From: Smithella sp. PtaU1.Bin162
Lineage (GTDB): Bacteria > Desulfobacterota > Syntrophia > Syntrophales > Smithellaceae
Direction of reading: 5' to 3'
DNA: 38,236 nt
NCBI GenBank assembly: GCA_002068015.1
Contig: MVRV01000082.1
Coordinates: 1-38,236 of the forward strand
A program made the translations under genes and the position numbers. This document shows positions 8,582 to 17,957 of this stretch, piece after piece (position 1 is the first letter of the stretch; each line of letters opens with the position of its first letter). Under the pieces are notes generated by a model that ran no database searches, was not told the origin of the DNA, and saw only the letters and a list, made by a program, of their open reading frames with translations.

Positions 8582-8714
8582 TGCATTACTGCATATCATA
8601 TTCAGGAATACGCATTATATCATATTTATCACATTAATATTATAAGATTTTATATTAACAATGCATTGGTGCACGAAAATTATTACAAAGTTGCATTTCT
8701 GCATGCATTATGCA
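8582..8714. promoter_or_regulatory. cluster of TGCATTNNTGCA operator-like sites
   Basis: Three copies of a 12-mer TGCATTNNTGCA: TGCATTACTGCA (8582-8593), TGCATTGGTGCA (8662-8673) and TGCATTTCTGCA (8692-8703). A shorter TGCATTATGCA follows directly (8704-8714). All lie upstream of the preferred ATG at 8811 of the sigma-54 activator. The shared TGCA-N4-TGCA spacing suggests binding of a dimeric regulator, plausibly the activator itself (inference). Confidence 0.65.
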
Positions 8715-8810
8715 ATGCTGCTCATAAAGATTAGCAGCCGTAAACTATATTTCGATAAGACATCGGAAGATCAGTTGTATTATATTGCTGTTGCAAGAGA
8801 GGAAACTATC

Positions 8811-10565
8811 ATGGAAATAAAATCTAATTATTTTGATAATGTATCTTTTGGTTTTGCCGTTCTCGATGATAAATTAAACGTGAAGTATCTCAACAAGAAG
8901 CTCTCGACCGTTCTGGAACGAACACCGACGAGCCTCATCGGTGACAATATATATAACCTGATTTCATCATTACCCGATATCTCCCTTACAGAGAACCACA
9001 TATCTCAATATGTCACTTTCGATAACGGGCAGGCTTTATTAATAGATATCGTAAAAATTAATAACGGCCTGCATTACCTTTTTTGTCAGGGCCATCCTAA
9101 ATACGATCATATATTGGAACAAATCGCCATTACTTCCAAAAAAAGGATCATCAATGATAAAATGCTGGATTGCCTTTATGACGGCTGTTACATCACAGAC
9201 GGCGCAGGTGAAACATTATATGTCAATGATTCTTTTCTGGAAATGTCCGGCTTGAAACGGGAAGAAGTTCTGGGCAAGAAAGTACAGGGAATGGTCGAAG
9301 ACAAGACACTACCAAAATCCTGCACGATGAAAGTGCTGGAAACAGGCAAGCCCGCCTCGATGATGATGAACTACCCTAAAGGCAGAAACTGCCTCGTGAC
9401 CGGTGCTCCCGTTTATATTGACGGAAAAATCGAACGGGTAATTTGCACCAGCCGCGATATGACGGAGCTGATCGCCATGCAATACAAGCTGGCTAATGTA
9501 ACATCTCTCACAATCAGCCTTAAACATCAATTGAGAGAATTTGAATTTCAACATGGCAATAAATATGTATCCGAAACACGCAGCAAAGTAATGGCCAATA
9601 TATTTGATAAGGCCATAAAAGTCGCTTCACTGGACACTCCTGTGCTGATTTTAGGGGAAACCGGAGTAGGAAAGGATTTCCTGGTCAGGTTCATGCACAA
9701 TGTTCCGGAAAACAGCACCGAACGTTTTTTGATCAAAGTCAATTGCGGGGCAATACCGGAAAACCTTCTGGAATCGGAGTTATTCGGTTACGAAGCGGGA
9801 GCATTTACCGGAGCAAGCAAGCAGGGGAAAGCAGGCTTGTTCGAGCTGGCCAATAACGGCACATTATTTCTTGACGAAATAGGCGACATGCCCCTTCCCC
9901 TTCAGGTAAAACTTCTGGACGTCATTCAGGACAAATCTTTTTACCGGCTGGGCGGCACAAAGATGATCTCCGCCAATGCCAGAATTATCGCGGCAACAAA
10001 TTTAAATCTGGAAAGACTTATCAGCGAAGGAAAGTTTCGCAGTGATCTTTACTATCGCCTGAATGTAATAAAAATCGCCATCCCGCCGCTCCGTGAACGG
10101 AAGGAAGATATAATTCCTCTGGCTGCTTTATTTCTCGAAGAATTTAACAGCAAGTATCATAAATCCTGTTATTTCGCTCCCAAGCTCCTAAATTTTTTCA
10201 TGAATTATCGCTGGGCGGGAAATATTCGCGAAATGAAAAACACCATAGAACGGCTGGTTATCATGTCCGATAAGGAGTGTATCGAACTCGACATGATCAA
10301 AGAACAAATTATCGACAGTTACGAATATACAAATCCCTATGAACGCGAGATGCTGAATAAAATAAACGGCCATCAGAAAGATGATGAGCTGCGGCTGGAA
10401 AAGGGTACACTGCAAGAACAAATGGAAGCCTATGAAGCTCTTGTGATCAAGAAAAGAATCGAAGAGTCGCCGACACTCAAAAAAGCCGCCCGGAGTCTGG
10501 GAATCGATTCCTCAACTCTTTTGCGAAAAAAATACAAATATAATATCGACACCTCTGTCTCTTAA
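8811..10565 (+). CDS. PAS-domain sigma-54-dependent Fis-family activator
   Basis: 584-aa enhancer-binding protein. Residues about 10-100 and 115-235 look like PAS sensor domains (the second with CLYDGCYITDGAGETLYVNDSFLEM-type sequence, split here by meaning). A linker leads to an AAA+ domain with Walker A GETGVGKD (282-289), an intact GAFTGA sigma-54 loop (330-335), and Walker B LFLDE with D355. The C-terminus has a Fis-type helix-turn-helix (KKAARSLGIDSSTLLRKK). The open frame extends to 8661, but GAGAGGA sits correctly before the ATG at 8811, and the upstream part contains the TGCA repeats, so the shorter form is preferred. There is no receiver domain; the signal is probably a small ligand sensed by PAS. 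Divergent from a thiolase, so control of acyl-CoA metabolism is likely (inference). Confidence 0.9.
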   Translation: MEIKSNYFDNVSFGFAVLDDKLNVKYLNKKLSTVLERTPTSLIGDNIYNLISSLPDISLTENHISQYVTFDNGQALLIDIVKINNGLHYLFCQGHPKYDHILEQIAITSKKRIINDKMLDCLYDGCYITDGAGETLYVNDSFLEMSGLKREEVLGKKVQGMVEDKTLPKSCTMKVLETGKPASMMMNYPKGRNCLVTGAPVYIDGKIERVICTSRDMTELIAMQYKLANVTSLTISLKHQLREFEFQHGNKYVSETRSKVMANIFDKAIKVASLDTPVLILGETGVGKDFLVRFMHNVPENSTERFLIKVNCGAIPENLLESELFGYEAGAFTGASKQGKAGLFELANNGTLFLDEIGDMPLPLQVKLLDVIQDKSFYRLGGTKMISANARIIAATNLNLERLISEGKFRSDLYYRLNVIKIAIPPLRERKEDIIPLAALFLEEFNSKYHKSCYFAPKLLNFFMNYRWAGNIREMKNTIERLVIMSDKECIELDMIKEQIIDSYEYTNPYEREMLNKINGHQKDDELRLEKGTLQEQMEAYEALVIKKRIEESPTLKKAARSLGIDSSTLLRKKYKYNIDTSVS

Positions 10566-10670
10566 TTTGTATCCAGAATGAGGCCGGCAGACAGACACGG
10601 TTTTATTCGCCCGCTTCTTAGAAGCCTCTCTTGCCACTGCCCGGAATTACCGTTAACGGATTCTTCAGTT

Positions 10671-12686
10671 CTATTTATCCGGCACTGCGGGCCTGGTTTT
10701 TATCGTAAACAAATCATCGGCGGAACCCGCGCATTCAATGTAACTGCCGGGGGCGGCATAAGCATCGCCCCGATCTACCGCGCTGTCGTAGGAAGTGGTA
10801 CCATCGGGCAAGAAGAGAACTATCCTTCCCCGGTCCGGCTTCGTGAAGTTAACGACCATACCCTCCTTTGCCACGAACCATTCGTTATATCCGTCGTTAC
10901 GTATTTTTACGAAATTTTCTCCGGATTTTAAGTCAATTGCATCCTCCGCCGGGCTGTAGAGCATATCCGAATCCCATGCCCATTTAGTCCCGTTCTTTTC
11001 CAGCAGAGTGAGCTCCGTCTGGTCGCGAATCGAGTCAAAGGGCATCCCCGCAAATTCCGGGGAATCTATTTTTTTAATACCGCGGAAGATCACATATCCC
11101 GGCAGTTCCTTGTACAGAAATGATTTCATAACATGCGACTCCAAAAGCAAAGTCGTCTCAAAGGGATTAACGTTGCGTCGCAGCCAGAGCCTGTTGTCCA
11201 TATTTATTCCGAGACTTTGCGGGCTGGCCAGCGGTTTAATTTTTTGCATTAAGATTTTATCAAGATCGAATACGCTTTGCCGGCTCATCAAATAGCTTTC
11301 ATCGCCTCTGCTAGTAAAATAGTAACGATCACCTTTTGTATCGTAATAATAACCGTTATTATAGACGAGTGTCATGGACGGTGTTTTTTCCTTTTCCTTG
11401 AAACTGTATACGGTAACACTGTTCGTATTTTCATCAAACACAATCTCACCTAAATTATCAGCAGCATAATAACCTCCGAAGGAGAGATGATTCCGGGGCA
11501 GTTTCTGTGCAACGGGCGGGATCAAGGGCGCCTTATCTTTTGGGGAAATGAGTTTTTTGGCAACCAGCAACGCATCCAGCATCTCCAGAGCTATATTATC
11601 CGCCCCGCTGTGCTTTCCGGAAGTAACGACAGCGACCGATATTTTTTTATCAGGAGCCGTAAAGACATAGGAAGAGTAATCTCCGGTGGCGCCGCCCTTG
11701 CCCAAAAGCTGAATTCCGACTGCATCATAGCGCGGAAGCCCCGTCACATCCCAGCCCAGTCCGCCCGGATAGAGTGGTTTTTTTATCTTGCTCCAGAAAA
11801 GAGAAGGCCGGGCTGTCCTCATTTCAGCAAGAGATGCTTTTTTCAGAAGGATGTCTTCCCCTGAAAAGGTATCGGCAAAACGGCAGATATCTGCGGCTGT
11901 TGACGACAGGCCGCCTGCCCCCAGAGCCGAACCCGATTCCGGCGGATGAATTTTTCCGGTCTCCGCTTCATAATTCCGCGCCACGGGTTTACCCTTCCTG
12001 TCCCCCACGCCCCTGCCGGTACTTTTTATTCCCAAACGTCGGAAGATCTTTTTGTTAAGGAAGTCAATATATTTAATGCCGCTCACCCGCTCCACAATCA
12101 TTTCGGCCAAAGTAAAACCGTCATTGCAATACGCGGCATGTTCTCCCGGCGCGTGCTTGAGACGGGCACAGGATAACGTATTGATGGTCTCGCGATTCAG
12201 TTCGTCGTAATATTCAAATCCAAAGGCATTCGCATAATGGCTACCCGGCATACCCGATTGGTGATTAAGCAGCATTCGAACGGTGATTTTCCTGTACCTA
12301 TCGTCTGCCATCCTGAATTCGGGAAGGTAGTCCGTAACCGGCCGGTCGAGCACAACTTTACCTTCATCAACAAGCAACATGATGGCGGTTGCCACATAAA
12401 CTTTACTGATTGAACCGATATTAAAGAGTGTAGCCGGAGTGACGGAGATGCTCTTTTCCCTTACCGCCATACCGAATCCTTCGTCATATACGACTTTGCC
12501 GTTGACCGTGATGGCGGCGGCAGCGCTGCCGCATTTGCCTTTATTGATAGCCTGCCAGATTTCGCTGCGGGCTTTCGTAATGGCGCTTTCATAAGGATTT
12601 TTTCCGCTCGCCGCCTCGCTTACAGAAAGCGCGGCAACCAGGATGCAGCACAAGCATACTGCAACTATCAATCTGGCCTGAGACAT
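10671..12686 (-). CDS. exported serine hydrolase, beta-lactamase/DD-peptidase fold
   Basis: 671-aa secreted enzyme. A signal peptide occupies residues about 1-27 (hydrophobic run ending AASG). The beta-lactamase-related domain (about 35-390) has S92-I-S-K95 (SxxK), Y186-C-N188 (YxN) and a Gly-rich third motif near LLGKGGATGDYSS in place of KTG. These are features of class C-like esterases and D-aminopeptidases. The C-terminal 280 residues are beta-rich and match no domain I recognise; they may bind substrate or cell wall. AAAGGAGG precedes the ATG. It converges with the sigma-54 activator gene. The substrate is unknown: peptidoglycan peptides, D-amino acid amides or esters are all possible. 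Confidence 0.85.
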   Translation of the reverse strand: MSQARLIVAVCLCCILVAALSVSEAASGKNPYESAITKARSEIWQAINKGKCGSAAAAITVNGKVVYDEGFGMAVREKSISVTPATLFNIGSISKVYVATAIMLLVDEGKVVLDRPVTDYLPEFRMADDRYRKITVRMLLNHQSGMPGSHYANAFGFEYYDELNRETINTLSCARLKHAPGEHAAYCNDGFTLAEMIVERVSGIKYIDFLNKKIFRRLGIKSTGRGVGDRKGKPVARNYEAETGKIHPPESGSALGAGGLSSTAADICRFADTFSGEDILLKKASLAEMRTARPSLFWSKIKKPLYPGGLGWDVTGLPRYDAVGIQLLGKGGATGDYSSYVFTAPDKKISVAVVTSGKHSGADNIALEMLDALLVAKKLISPKDKAPLIPPVAQKLPRNHLSFGGYYAADNLGEIVFDENTNSVTVYSFKEKEKTPSMTLVYNNGYYYDTKGDRYYFTSRGDESYLMSRQSVFDLDKILMQKIKPLASPQSLGINMDNRLWLRRNVNPFETTLLLESHVMKSFLYKELPGYVIFRGIKKIDSPEFAGMPFDSIRDQTELTLLEKNGTKWAWDSDMLYSPAEDAIDLKSGENFVKIRNDGYNEWFVAKEGMVVNFTKPDRGRIVLFLPDGTTSYDSAVDRGDAYAAPGSYIECAGSADDLFTIKTRPAVPDK

Positions 12687-12847
12687 GACTTCCTCCTTTG
12701 ATAATTTGATAAGGAATTATTTTAGATTTAATCTTTATTGACGATAAAACATTTCCCTCTGCAATCGCCTTCCTTAAAATATGCCGTCTTATTGCACAGC
12801 CGGCCACAAACCTTTTTGCACTAAATAAAACTTGCTGACGGTAATAT

Positions 12848-14014
12848 TTACCTTGTCAGAATCTGCACACCGGCCGCAACAGGAGATTCGATATTGGTAA
12901 GTACGCCGCCCAGCATTTGGGCCATACCCACTTTAGCTCCCTTGACCTGATTCGCCCCCGCCTCACCCCAGAGTTGTCTGGCTATATCATTGACCACTCG
13001 AACACCGGAAGCTCCCAGAGGATGACCCATTGATTGCAGACCACCGCTGGGATTGACCGGACAACGGCCGCCCAATTCCACGGCACGGGAGCGCGCAAAG
13101 GCAACTCCTTCCCCGGATTTGCAAAGACCCAGCATTTCATAAGCTGCGAGCTCCTCGCCGGAAAAGGCATCGTGCAGTTCCACCACGTTAATGTCCTTTA
13201 GCGGATCGATACCTGCCATTTCACAGGCCTTCCGGGCGCCTTCGATCATCGATCGCAAAGCCAGCGGATCATAGGAAGCATCCTCAGCGCCGCTGCATGA
13301 AATTACGGAACCCGCTATCCGGACAGGTGGTCGATGCGTCTTCTTATTATGTTTTTTGTAATACTCCTCGGAACAAAGGACAACGGCGGCAGCACCGTCG
13401 CTCTGCGGGCAGCACTGCAGCACGGTAATCGGGTCCGCAATCATGGGTGAAGCCATGATTTCCGCGAAAGTAACTTCTTTCTTATACTGTGAATAGGGAT
13501 TGTTCATGCCCGCCCTGTGGTTCTTGATGGAAGGGTAACAAATATCCTCCAGAGTCGCCCCGCGCTTTTCCATCAACCGGTTACACAGCTTGGCAAAGAA
13601 AGAAGGCATGGTAAGGGCTAATTCTCCCTGGAGGTCATCCTCGAAGGCAATAAGTCCCTTGCCGAACTTCCGGCTGAAGGAAGAGAGCGACTCAGCTCCC
13701 AGAGCAATTCCTGCATCATAGATGCCCAGAGAAATATCGCGATACAAAAGATGTATGGCGCTGGAACCGCTGGCACAGGCGTTTTCCACGGTGTACATCG
13801 GAATCCGGTCCACGCCCACCCGAATAAGAATGGATTCTACGGTCATGGATGGTCCATACATGGTTCCGCAATAAGCAGTCTGAAAATCCTTGGGTGATAT
13901 TTCGGCATCTTTAATAGCAGCCAGCACAGCGGCTGCACCCAGGTCGTTCACAGTCAGTTTATCCTGTCTGCCGAAAACAGTTTGACCAATACCAAGTACA
14001 TATACGAAGCTCAT
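12848..14014 (-). CDS. thiolase, DUF35-associated SCP2-type
   Basis: 388-aa thiolase-family enzyme with nucleophile C80 in VENACASGSSAIH, the SCP2-type VVELHDAFSGEEL motif and GGLQSMGHPLGASG with the catalytic His. Its start overlaps the stop of the DUF35 gene by four bases (ATGA), so the two are translationally coupled. In BbsAB (benzoylsuccinyl-CoA thiolase) and archaeal acetoacetyl-CoA thiolase complexes, a DUF35 protein binds the thiolase and shapes its CoA site; a similar two-protein complex is likely here. It differs clearly from the 422-aa thiolase at 6951, so the two are probably not redundant. Substrate not determinable by reading. Confidence 0.9.
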   Translation of the reverse strand: MSFVYVLGIGQTVFGRQDKLTVNDLGAAAVLAAIKDAEISPKDFQTAYCGTMYGPSMTVESILIRVGVDRIPMYTVENACASGSSAIHLLYRDISLGIYDAGIALGAESLSSFSRKFGKGLIAFEDDLQGELALTMPSFFAKLCNRLMEKRGATLEDICYPSIKNHRAGMNNPYSQYKKEVTFAEIMASPMIADPITVLQCCPQSDGAAAVVLCSEEYYKKHNKKTHRPPVRIAGSVISCSGAEDASYDPLALRSMIEGARKACEMAGIDPLKDINVVELHDAFSGEELAAYEMLGLCKSGEGVAFARSRAVELGGRCPVNPSGGLQSMGHPLGASGVRVVNDIARQLWGEAGANQVKGAKVGMAQMLGGVLTNIESPVAAGVQILTR

Positions 14015-14430
14015 TTCTTTGCACCTCCGGATTTTTCCTCACAAGGAATATAATAATAACCTAAAACCTCTGTGCCGTCTTTTTCAGTCCAAACAACACC
14101 GGTTTCCACCTTTACCTTCATACCGGTTTTCACATCTTCGATTTTCGCCTTAATCTGTCCGAATACACGGGTACCTTCAGGCAGGTCAACATACCCTCCG
14201 ATAATCGGCGGTTTATAGTGTCCAACAGGAACCCTGGTTACACTGAAGGAAAACAGAGTTCCGACTGTACTGAGCGGAACTTTTTCAAGATTTCCGGATG
14301 AACAGAACTGACACAGTTCCACTGCAGGAAAAGTGGTCTTTCCGCAATCCTTGCACTTGTTCCCCATTTGGATAAATTTACCGTCCTTCTTATCCAGCGC
14401 ACCCGCGTGAAAAATTACTTGATTATTCAT
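14011..14430 (-). CDS. DUF35 zinc-ribbon/OB-fold protein, thiolase partner
   Basis: 139-aa protein with an N-terminal rubredoxin-like zinc ribbon (C26, C29, C40, C43) followed by an OB-fold (about 50-125) with GTLFSFSVTRVPVGHYKPP and GGYVDLPEGTRVFGQI. This is the classic DUF35/ACAC layout. It overlaps the following thiolase by four bases, which supports a stoichiometric complex. AAAGGAG lies upstream at somewhat long spacing from the ATG. No catalysis is expected of the protein itself; in known complexes it stabilises the thiolase and helps CoA binding. Confidence 0.92.
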   Translation of the reverse strand: MNNQVIFHAGALDKKDGKFIQMGNKCKDCGKTTFPAVELCQFCSSGNLEKVPLSTVGTLFSFSVTRVPVGHYKPPIIGGYVDLPEGTRVFGQIKAKIEDVKTGMKVKVETGVVWTEKDGTEVLGYYYIPCEEKSGGAKK

Positions 14431-14599
14431 ACTTATATACTCACTCCTTTCATTAAAACTTATTATACACTAAAATTATCCTTCGTTGAAGGATCGGGAA
14501 TCAATTTCCGTAAGAAAAATGCGAAACAATTTGTCCGGAGTCTGATCTTCGCTGAACAACCCGGGAGGATCATCCGAAACAGACTTTCCAAAACCGGTG

Positions 14600-16162
14600 C
14601 TAGATTTTATCCTTATCTTCGATGAAACATTTTTTGAGTTCGCCGGAATTGATCAGCTCCCACATTTTTTCTTTCGCCACTTCTCTTACCCGATCATCTA
14701 TAACAACCAATATTCCTTCCTGAGCGAGCTCAGCGAGTAGTACTCTTATTTCCTGCGGATCTTTTTTGTTCAGCAGAGCAAGTTGCGGCAGGTGATCTGC
14801 AATTTTCATCCCGGGATTATCCAGGCAATAAACAACTATGGACATGCGTACCCATAAATTGGTCAATTCTTCCAGGGCCGTATTGGAATTCTTCAGACGG
14901 TGGGAAAACTCCTGCAGCATATGCATGGTTATTCCCTGGCTTTCTCTCAACATATCCCGGAAGGTATTGCTCCCGATCACGGCCACATGACTGTCCACAG
15001 CGGCCCGGGCCGTCGCCGACCTGGGTATATCAATCAGGGCGGCCATTTCGCCGAAATACTGACCAGGCTTCATTTCCGCCAGTACCTTCTTCACCTGGCA
15101 ATCAACTTTTTCCAGAAAAATTGCCCCCGAAAGCACATAAAACATTTCCTGTCCGGTATCGCCTTCCCTGAAGATTATGCTGTCTTTTTCATAGATACGG
15201 CCGAATTTTTTAAAAAGGCGTTCATCAACTTTGAGCAGACCTTTGCGCGGTCTTAGAATAGCTCTTTCGAGCAGCAGAACATCGCGGCGTTGATAAGACG
15301 ACATAAGCTCAGCGCAGAATAAAAAGATTAAAGCAATGTAAAATACGCCGATCACCAGAATAACTATTGCTTCGAGTGAGCCGAAAATAACATCGTAACG
15401 GGTGTAATTTGCGGCATACCAGGTAAAGATTTGTTTAACCAGTTCCGCAAGTAATGCAAATATTGCGCTGCCGGCCAGAGCTACAGGCAGACGAACTCTG
15501 GCCGTGGGAATTACGCGATAAACAACGACAAAGAACAAAGTCGTAATCAGATAAGGGACAAGATAGCGCAGCAGGAGAGCGGATGCCGCGGAAAGCGGAA
15601 AACCAAGCTTTTCGGCAATCAAAGCCGGCTGCCAGACCAGCAAGGCAGTTATATAGCTGATTACTACAGAGGCAATGCCCACTATCCAGGCCATGGGAAT
15701 CATGGAAACGGCCAGCAGCTTCGAGAGGAAATAATTACGTTTTTTCCGGGAGCGGAAAATGATATTGAGAGCTGTGGCCATGGAATCAAAAATCATGGCG
15801 GAAAGCCAGATTAAACCCAAAACACCAACCCATCCCAGCAAATGTCTTTTCTTTTCAATCTGCCCGAGTTGAAAGAGAATTTTTTCCGAAAAAAATCCTT
15901 TGCTGACGGCTTCGGTAATATTAGCCTGAACTTGCGGATACGAGTTGAAAACATAGCCTGCAACAACAATGGTCAGAATGAAAAGCGGAATGGCGGAAAG
16001 AATAGCATAAAGGGCGATCGCCGCGGCCTGGTTCGTATCGCCGTTGAGCCGGTAATTGCGAACCGCATCGGTCAGGATATCCCAGACACCGGTGGAACTT
16101 AGCCGCAGATTGTCCATCTTCAGTTTAGAACGAAATGATTTAATTCTTTTCCATTCAGCCAT
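14600..16162 (-). CDS. YihY/BrkB-family membrane protein fused to cyclic-nucleotide-binding domain
   Basis: 520-aa fusion. Residues about 30-290 form the six-helix BrkB/YihY domain (once misnamed ribonuclease BN), with the typical AAAIALYAILSAIPLF and a membrane segment ending in FYIALIFLFCAELMSSY. Residues about 320-425 are a CRP-type cyclic-nucleotide-binding domain; its phosphate-binding cassette (FGEMAALIDIPRSATARA, 370-387) is intact with R381. Residues about 435-505 are helical and resemble a degenerate CRP winged-helix (IRVLLAELAQEGILVVIDD). A membrane protein gated or regulated by cAMP, cGMP or another nucleotide is inferred. Function of BrkB proteins is not settled. The gene is divergent from the binding-protein gene and 169 bp upstream of it in the same strand lies nothing coding. 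Confidence 0.85.
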   Translation of the reverse strand: MAEWKRIKSFRSKLKMDNLRLSSTGVWDILTDAVRNYRLNGDTNQAAAIALYAILSAIPLFILTIVVAGYVFNSYPQVQANITEAVSKGFFSEKILFQLGQIEKKRHLLGWVGVLGLIWLSAMIFDSMATALNIIFRSRKKRNYFLSKLLAVSMIPMAWIVGIASVVISYITALLVWQPALIAEKLGFPLSAASALLLRYLVPYLITTLFFVVVYRVIPTARVRLPVALAGSAIFALLAELVKQIFTWYAANYTRYDVIFGSLEAIVILVIGVFYIALIFLFCAELMSSYQRRDVLLLERAILRPRKGLLKVDERLFKKFGRIYEKDSIIFREGDTGQEMFYVLSGAIFLEKVDCQVKKVLAEMKPGQYFGEMAALIDIPRSATARAAVDSHVAVIGSNTFRDMLRESQGITMHMLQEFSHRLKNSNTALEELTNLWVRMSIVVYCLDNPGMKIADHLPQLALLNKKDPQEIRVLLAELAQEGILVVIDDRVREVAKEKMWELINSGELKKCFIEDKDKI

Positions 16163-16322
16163 AATTTACGCCGTAGAATATAGTGTGAAATATTACATTT
16201 TAATTTTCCTGAGGTCAACCAAATCTCCAGTAAAGAAAATGATTTAAATAAATTGGAGAGAAAACCGGAACAACACAAAAATATTGTTGCAAAGGATTAT
16301 CCGCTGGGCTAGTTTATCAGAC

Positions 16323-17957
16323 ATGCAGATCTTACGTACTTTTTCATTGCTGTTTTTGACGGCATTAATTGCCGTTGCGTGCAGCAATTCACCATCACCG
16401 GAAAATAATAAAAACCGGCCTGCGGGGGAACCAGCCCATGGAGATATCATCGTTCTCGGCGACATCGGGGACGCGACCAACCTGATCCCGCTTCTGGCGT
16501 CGGATAAACCTTCCCACGATATCGCCTCGATGGTTTATAACGGTCTGGTCAAGTATGACAAAAATATTAATATCGTCGGTGATCTGGCCGAATCATGGGA
16601 TGTTTCCGAAAACGGTTTGGTTATAACCTTTCATTTAAGAAAGGGTGTCCGGTGGCATGACGGCAGTCCTTTCACCGCCGCCGATGTACTTTATACTTAT
16701 CAGGTAACAACCGATCCTAAAACTCCCACGGCTTATGCCGGTGATTTTTTAAAAGTAAAAAAGGCGGAGGTGCTCGACGATTACACTTTCCGGGTAACTT
16801 ATGATAAACCCTTTGCACCGGCACTGATCAGCTGGGGCTCGGCGATACTGCCCAAACATATGCTCGCCGGCACGGACATAACCAGAAGCCCGCTTACCCG
16901 CCACCCTGTAGGCACCGGCCCCTATAAATTCAAGGAATGGGTCGCCGGCCAGAAAATTGTTCTTGTTTCCAATACCGATTATTTTGAAGGCAGACCGTAT
17001 ATTGACGGCCGCATCACCCGTATCATTCCGGATATGGCAACACTGTTTCTGGAATTGCGCGGCCAGGGCATCGATCTTTCCGGCTTATCTCCCCTGCAAT
17101 ACACACGACAGACGGAAAACAATTTATTCCAGAATAATTTTAACAAATACCGTTACCTGTCGTTTGCTTACACTTACCTGGGATATAATCTGAAAAATCC
17201 GCTTTTTACCGATAAAAGAGTAAGGCAGGCCATCTCCTATGCAATCAATAAGGATGAAATTATCAGCGGCGTGCTTTTAGGTCTCGGAAAACCGGCTACC
17301 GGTCCTTTCAAACCGGGGACATGGCCTTACAACGGCAATGTAAAAATATATAATTTTGACCGGCAAAAGGCCAAAGATTTGCTCCGGGAGGCAGGCTGGC
17401 AGGACATTAACGGCGACGGAATACTGGAAAAAAACGGCAAAGACTTTGCCTTTGAACTAGTCACCAATCAGGGCAATGAAACAAGACAGAAATGCGCGGA
17501 AATAATTCAGCGGCAACTGGCGGAAGTGGGTATCACGGTAAAAATCCGCATACTGGAATGGGCGGCCTTTATTAACGACTTCATCAACAAGCGGCGGTTT
17601 GACGCTCTCATAATGGGCTGGACAATACCACCCGATCCCGATGCCTATGATGTCTGGCATTCCAGCAAAACAGCACCGGAGGAGCTGAATTTTATTTCTT
17701 ATAAAAATTCCGAAGTGGATGAGCTTGTGGAAAAAGGCCGCAGCACGTTCGATCTCGCGGAAAGGAAAAAATATTACGACCGTTTTCAGGAAATCCTCGC
17801 GGAAGAACAGCCTTATACTTTCCTTTATGTACCCGACAGCCTGATCATCATTAACAAGCGTTTTCGCGGGATTGAGCCCGCTCCCATCGGGCTCAATCAT
17901 AATTTCATCAAATGGTATGTTCCCAAAGAAGAACAGAAATTCGTGATGACGCCATAA
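16323..17957 (+). CDS. oligopeptide/dipeptide-type ABC substrate-binding lipoprotein
   Basis: 544-aa SBP_bac_5 family protein (DppA/OppA type). A short hydrophobic signal peptide ends in LIAVACSNS, where the Cys would be lipidated; position -3 is Ala rather than the usual Leu, so the lipobox is slightly off. Family motifs include AESWDVSENGLVITFHLRKGVRWHDG (split in two here), FTAADVLYTY, HPVGTGPYKF and DKRVRQAISYAINKDEI. The reading frame continues upstream to a TTG at 16284, but the ATG at 16323 places the signal peptide correctly; neither has a good ribosome site. No permease or ATPase genes lie nearby, so it is an orphan receptor. Ligand may be a peptide, nickel chelate or other solute. 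Confidence 0.85.
   Translation: MQILRTFSLLFLTALIAVACSNSPSPENNKNRPAGEPAHGDIIVLGDIGDATNLIPLLASDKPSHDIASMVYNGLVKYDKNINIVGDLAESWDVSENGLVITFHLRKGVRWHDGSPFTAADVLYTYQVTTDPKTPTAYAGDFLKVKKAEVLDDYTFRVTYDKPFAPALISWGSAILPKHMLAGTDITRSPLTRHPVGTGPYKFKEWVAGQKIVLVSNTDYFEGRPYIDGRITRIIPDMATLFLELRGQGIDLSGLSPLQYTRQTENNLFQNNFNKYRYLSFAYTYLGYNLKNPLFTDKRVRQAISYAINKDEIISGVLLGLGKPATGPFKPGTWPYNGNVKIYNFDRQKAKDLLREAGWQDINGDGILEKNGKDFAFELVTNQGNETRQKCAEIIQRQLAEVGITVKIRILEWAAFINDFINKRRFDALIMGWTIPPDPDAYDVWHSSKTAPEELNFISYKNSEVDELVEKGRSTFDLAERKKYYDRFQEILAEEQPYTFLYVPDSLIIINKRFRGIEPAPIGLNHNFIKWYVPKEEQKFVMTP

Noticed and set aside
8661-8810. 50-codon N-terminal extension of the sigma-54 activator
   Set aside because: It lacks a ribosome site and consists partly of the TGCA repeats; GAGAGGA precedes the ATG at 8811.
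8220-8810. Sigma-54 promoter between thiolase and activator
   Set aside because: No GG-N10-GC pair of reasonable quality was found on either strand.
17870-17898. 11-bp inverted repeat near the end of the binding-protein gene
   Set aside because: It lies inside the coding sequence with no T-run; likely incidental.
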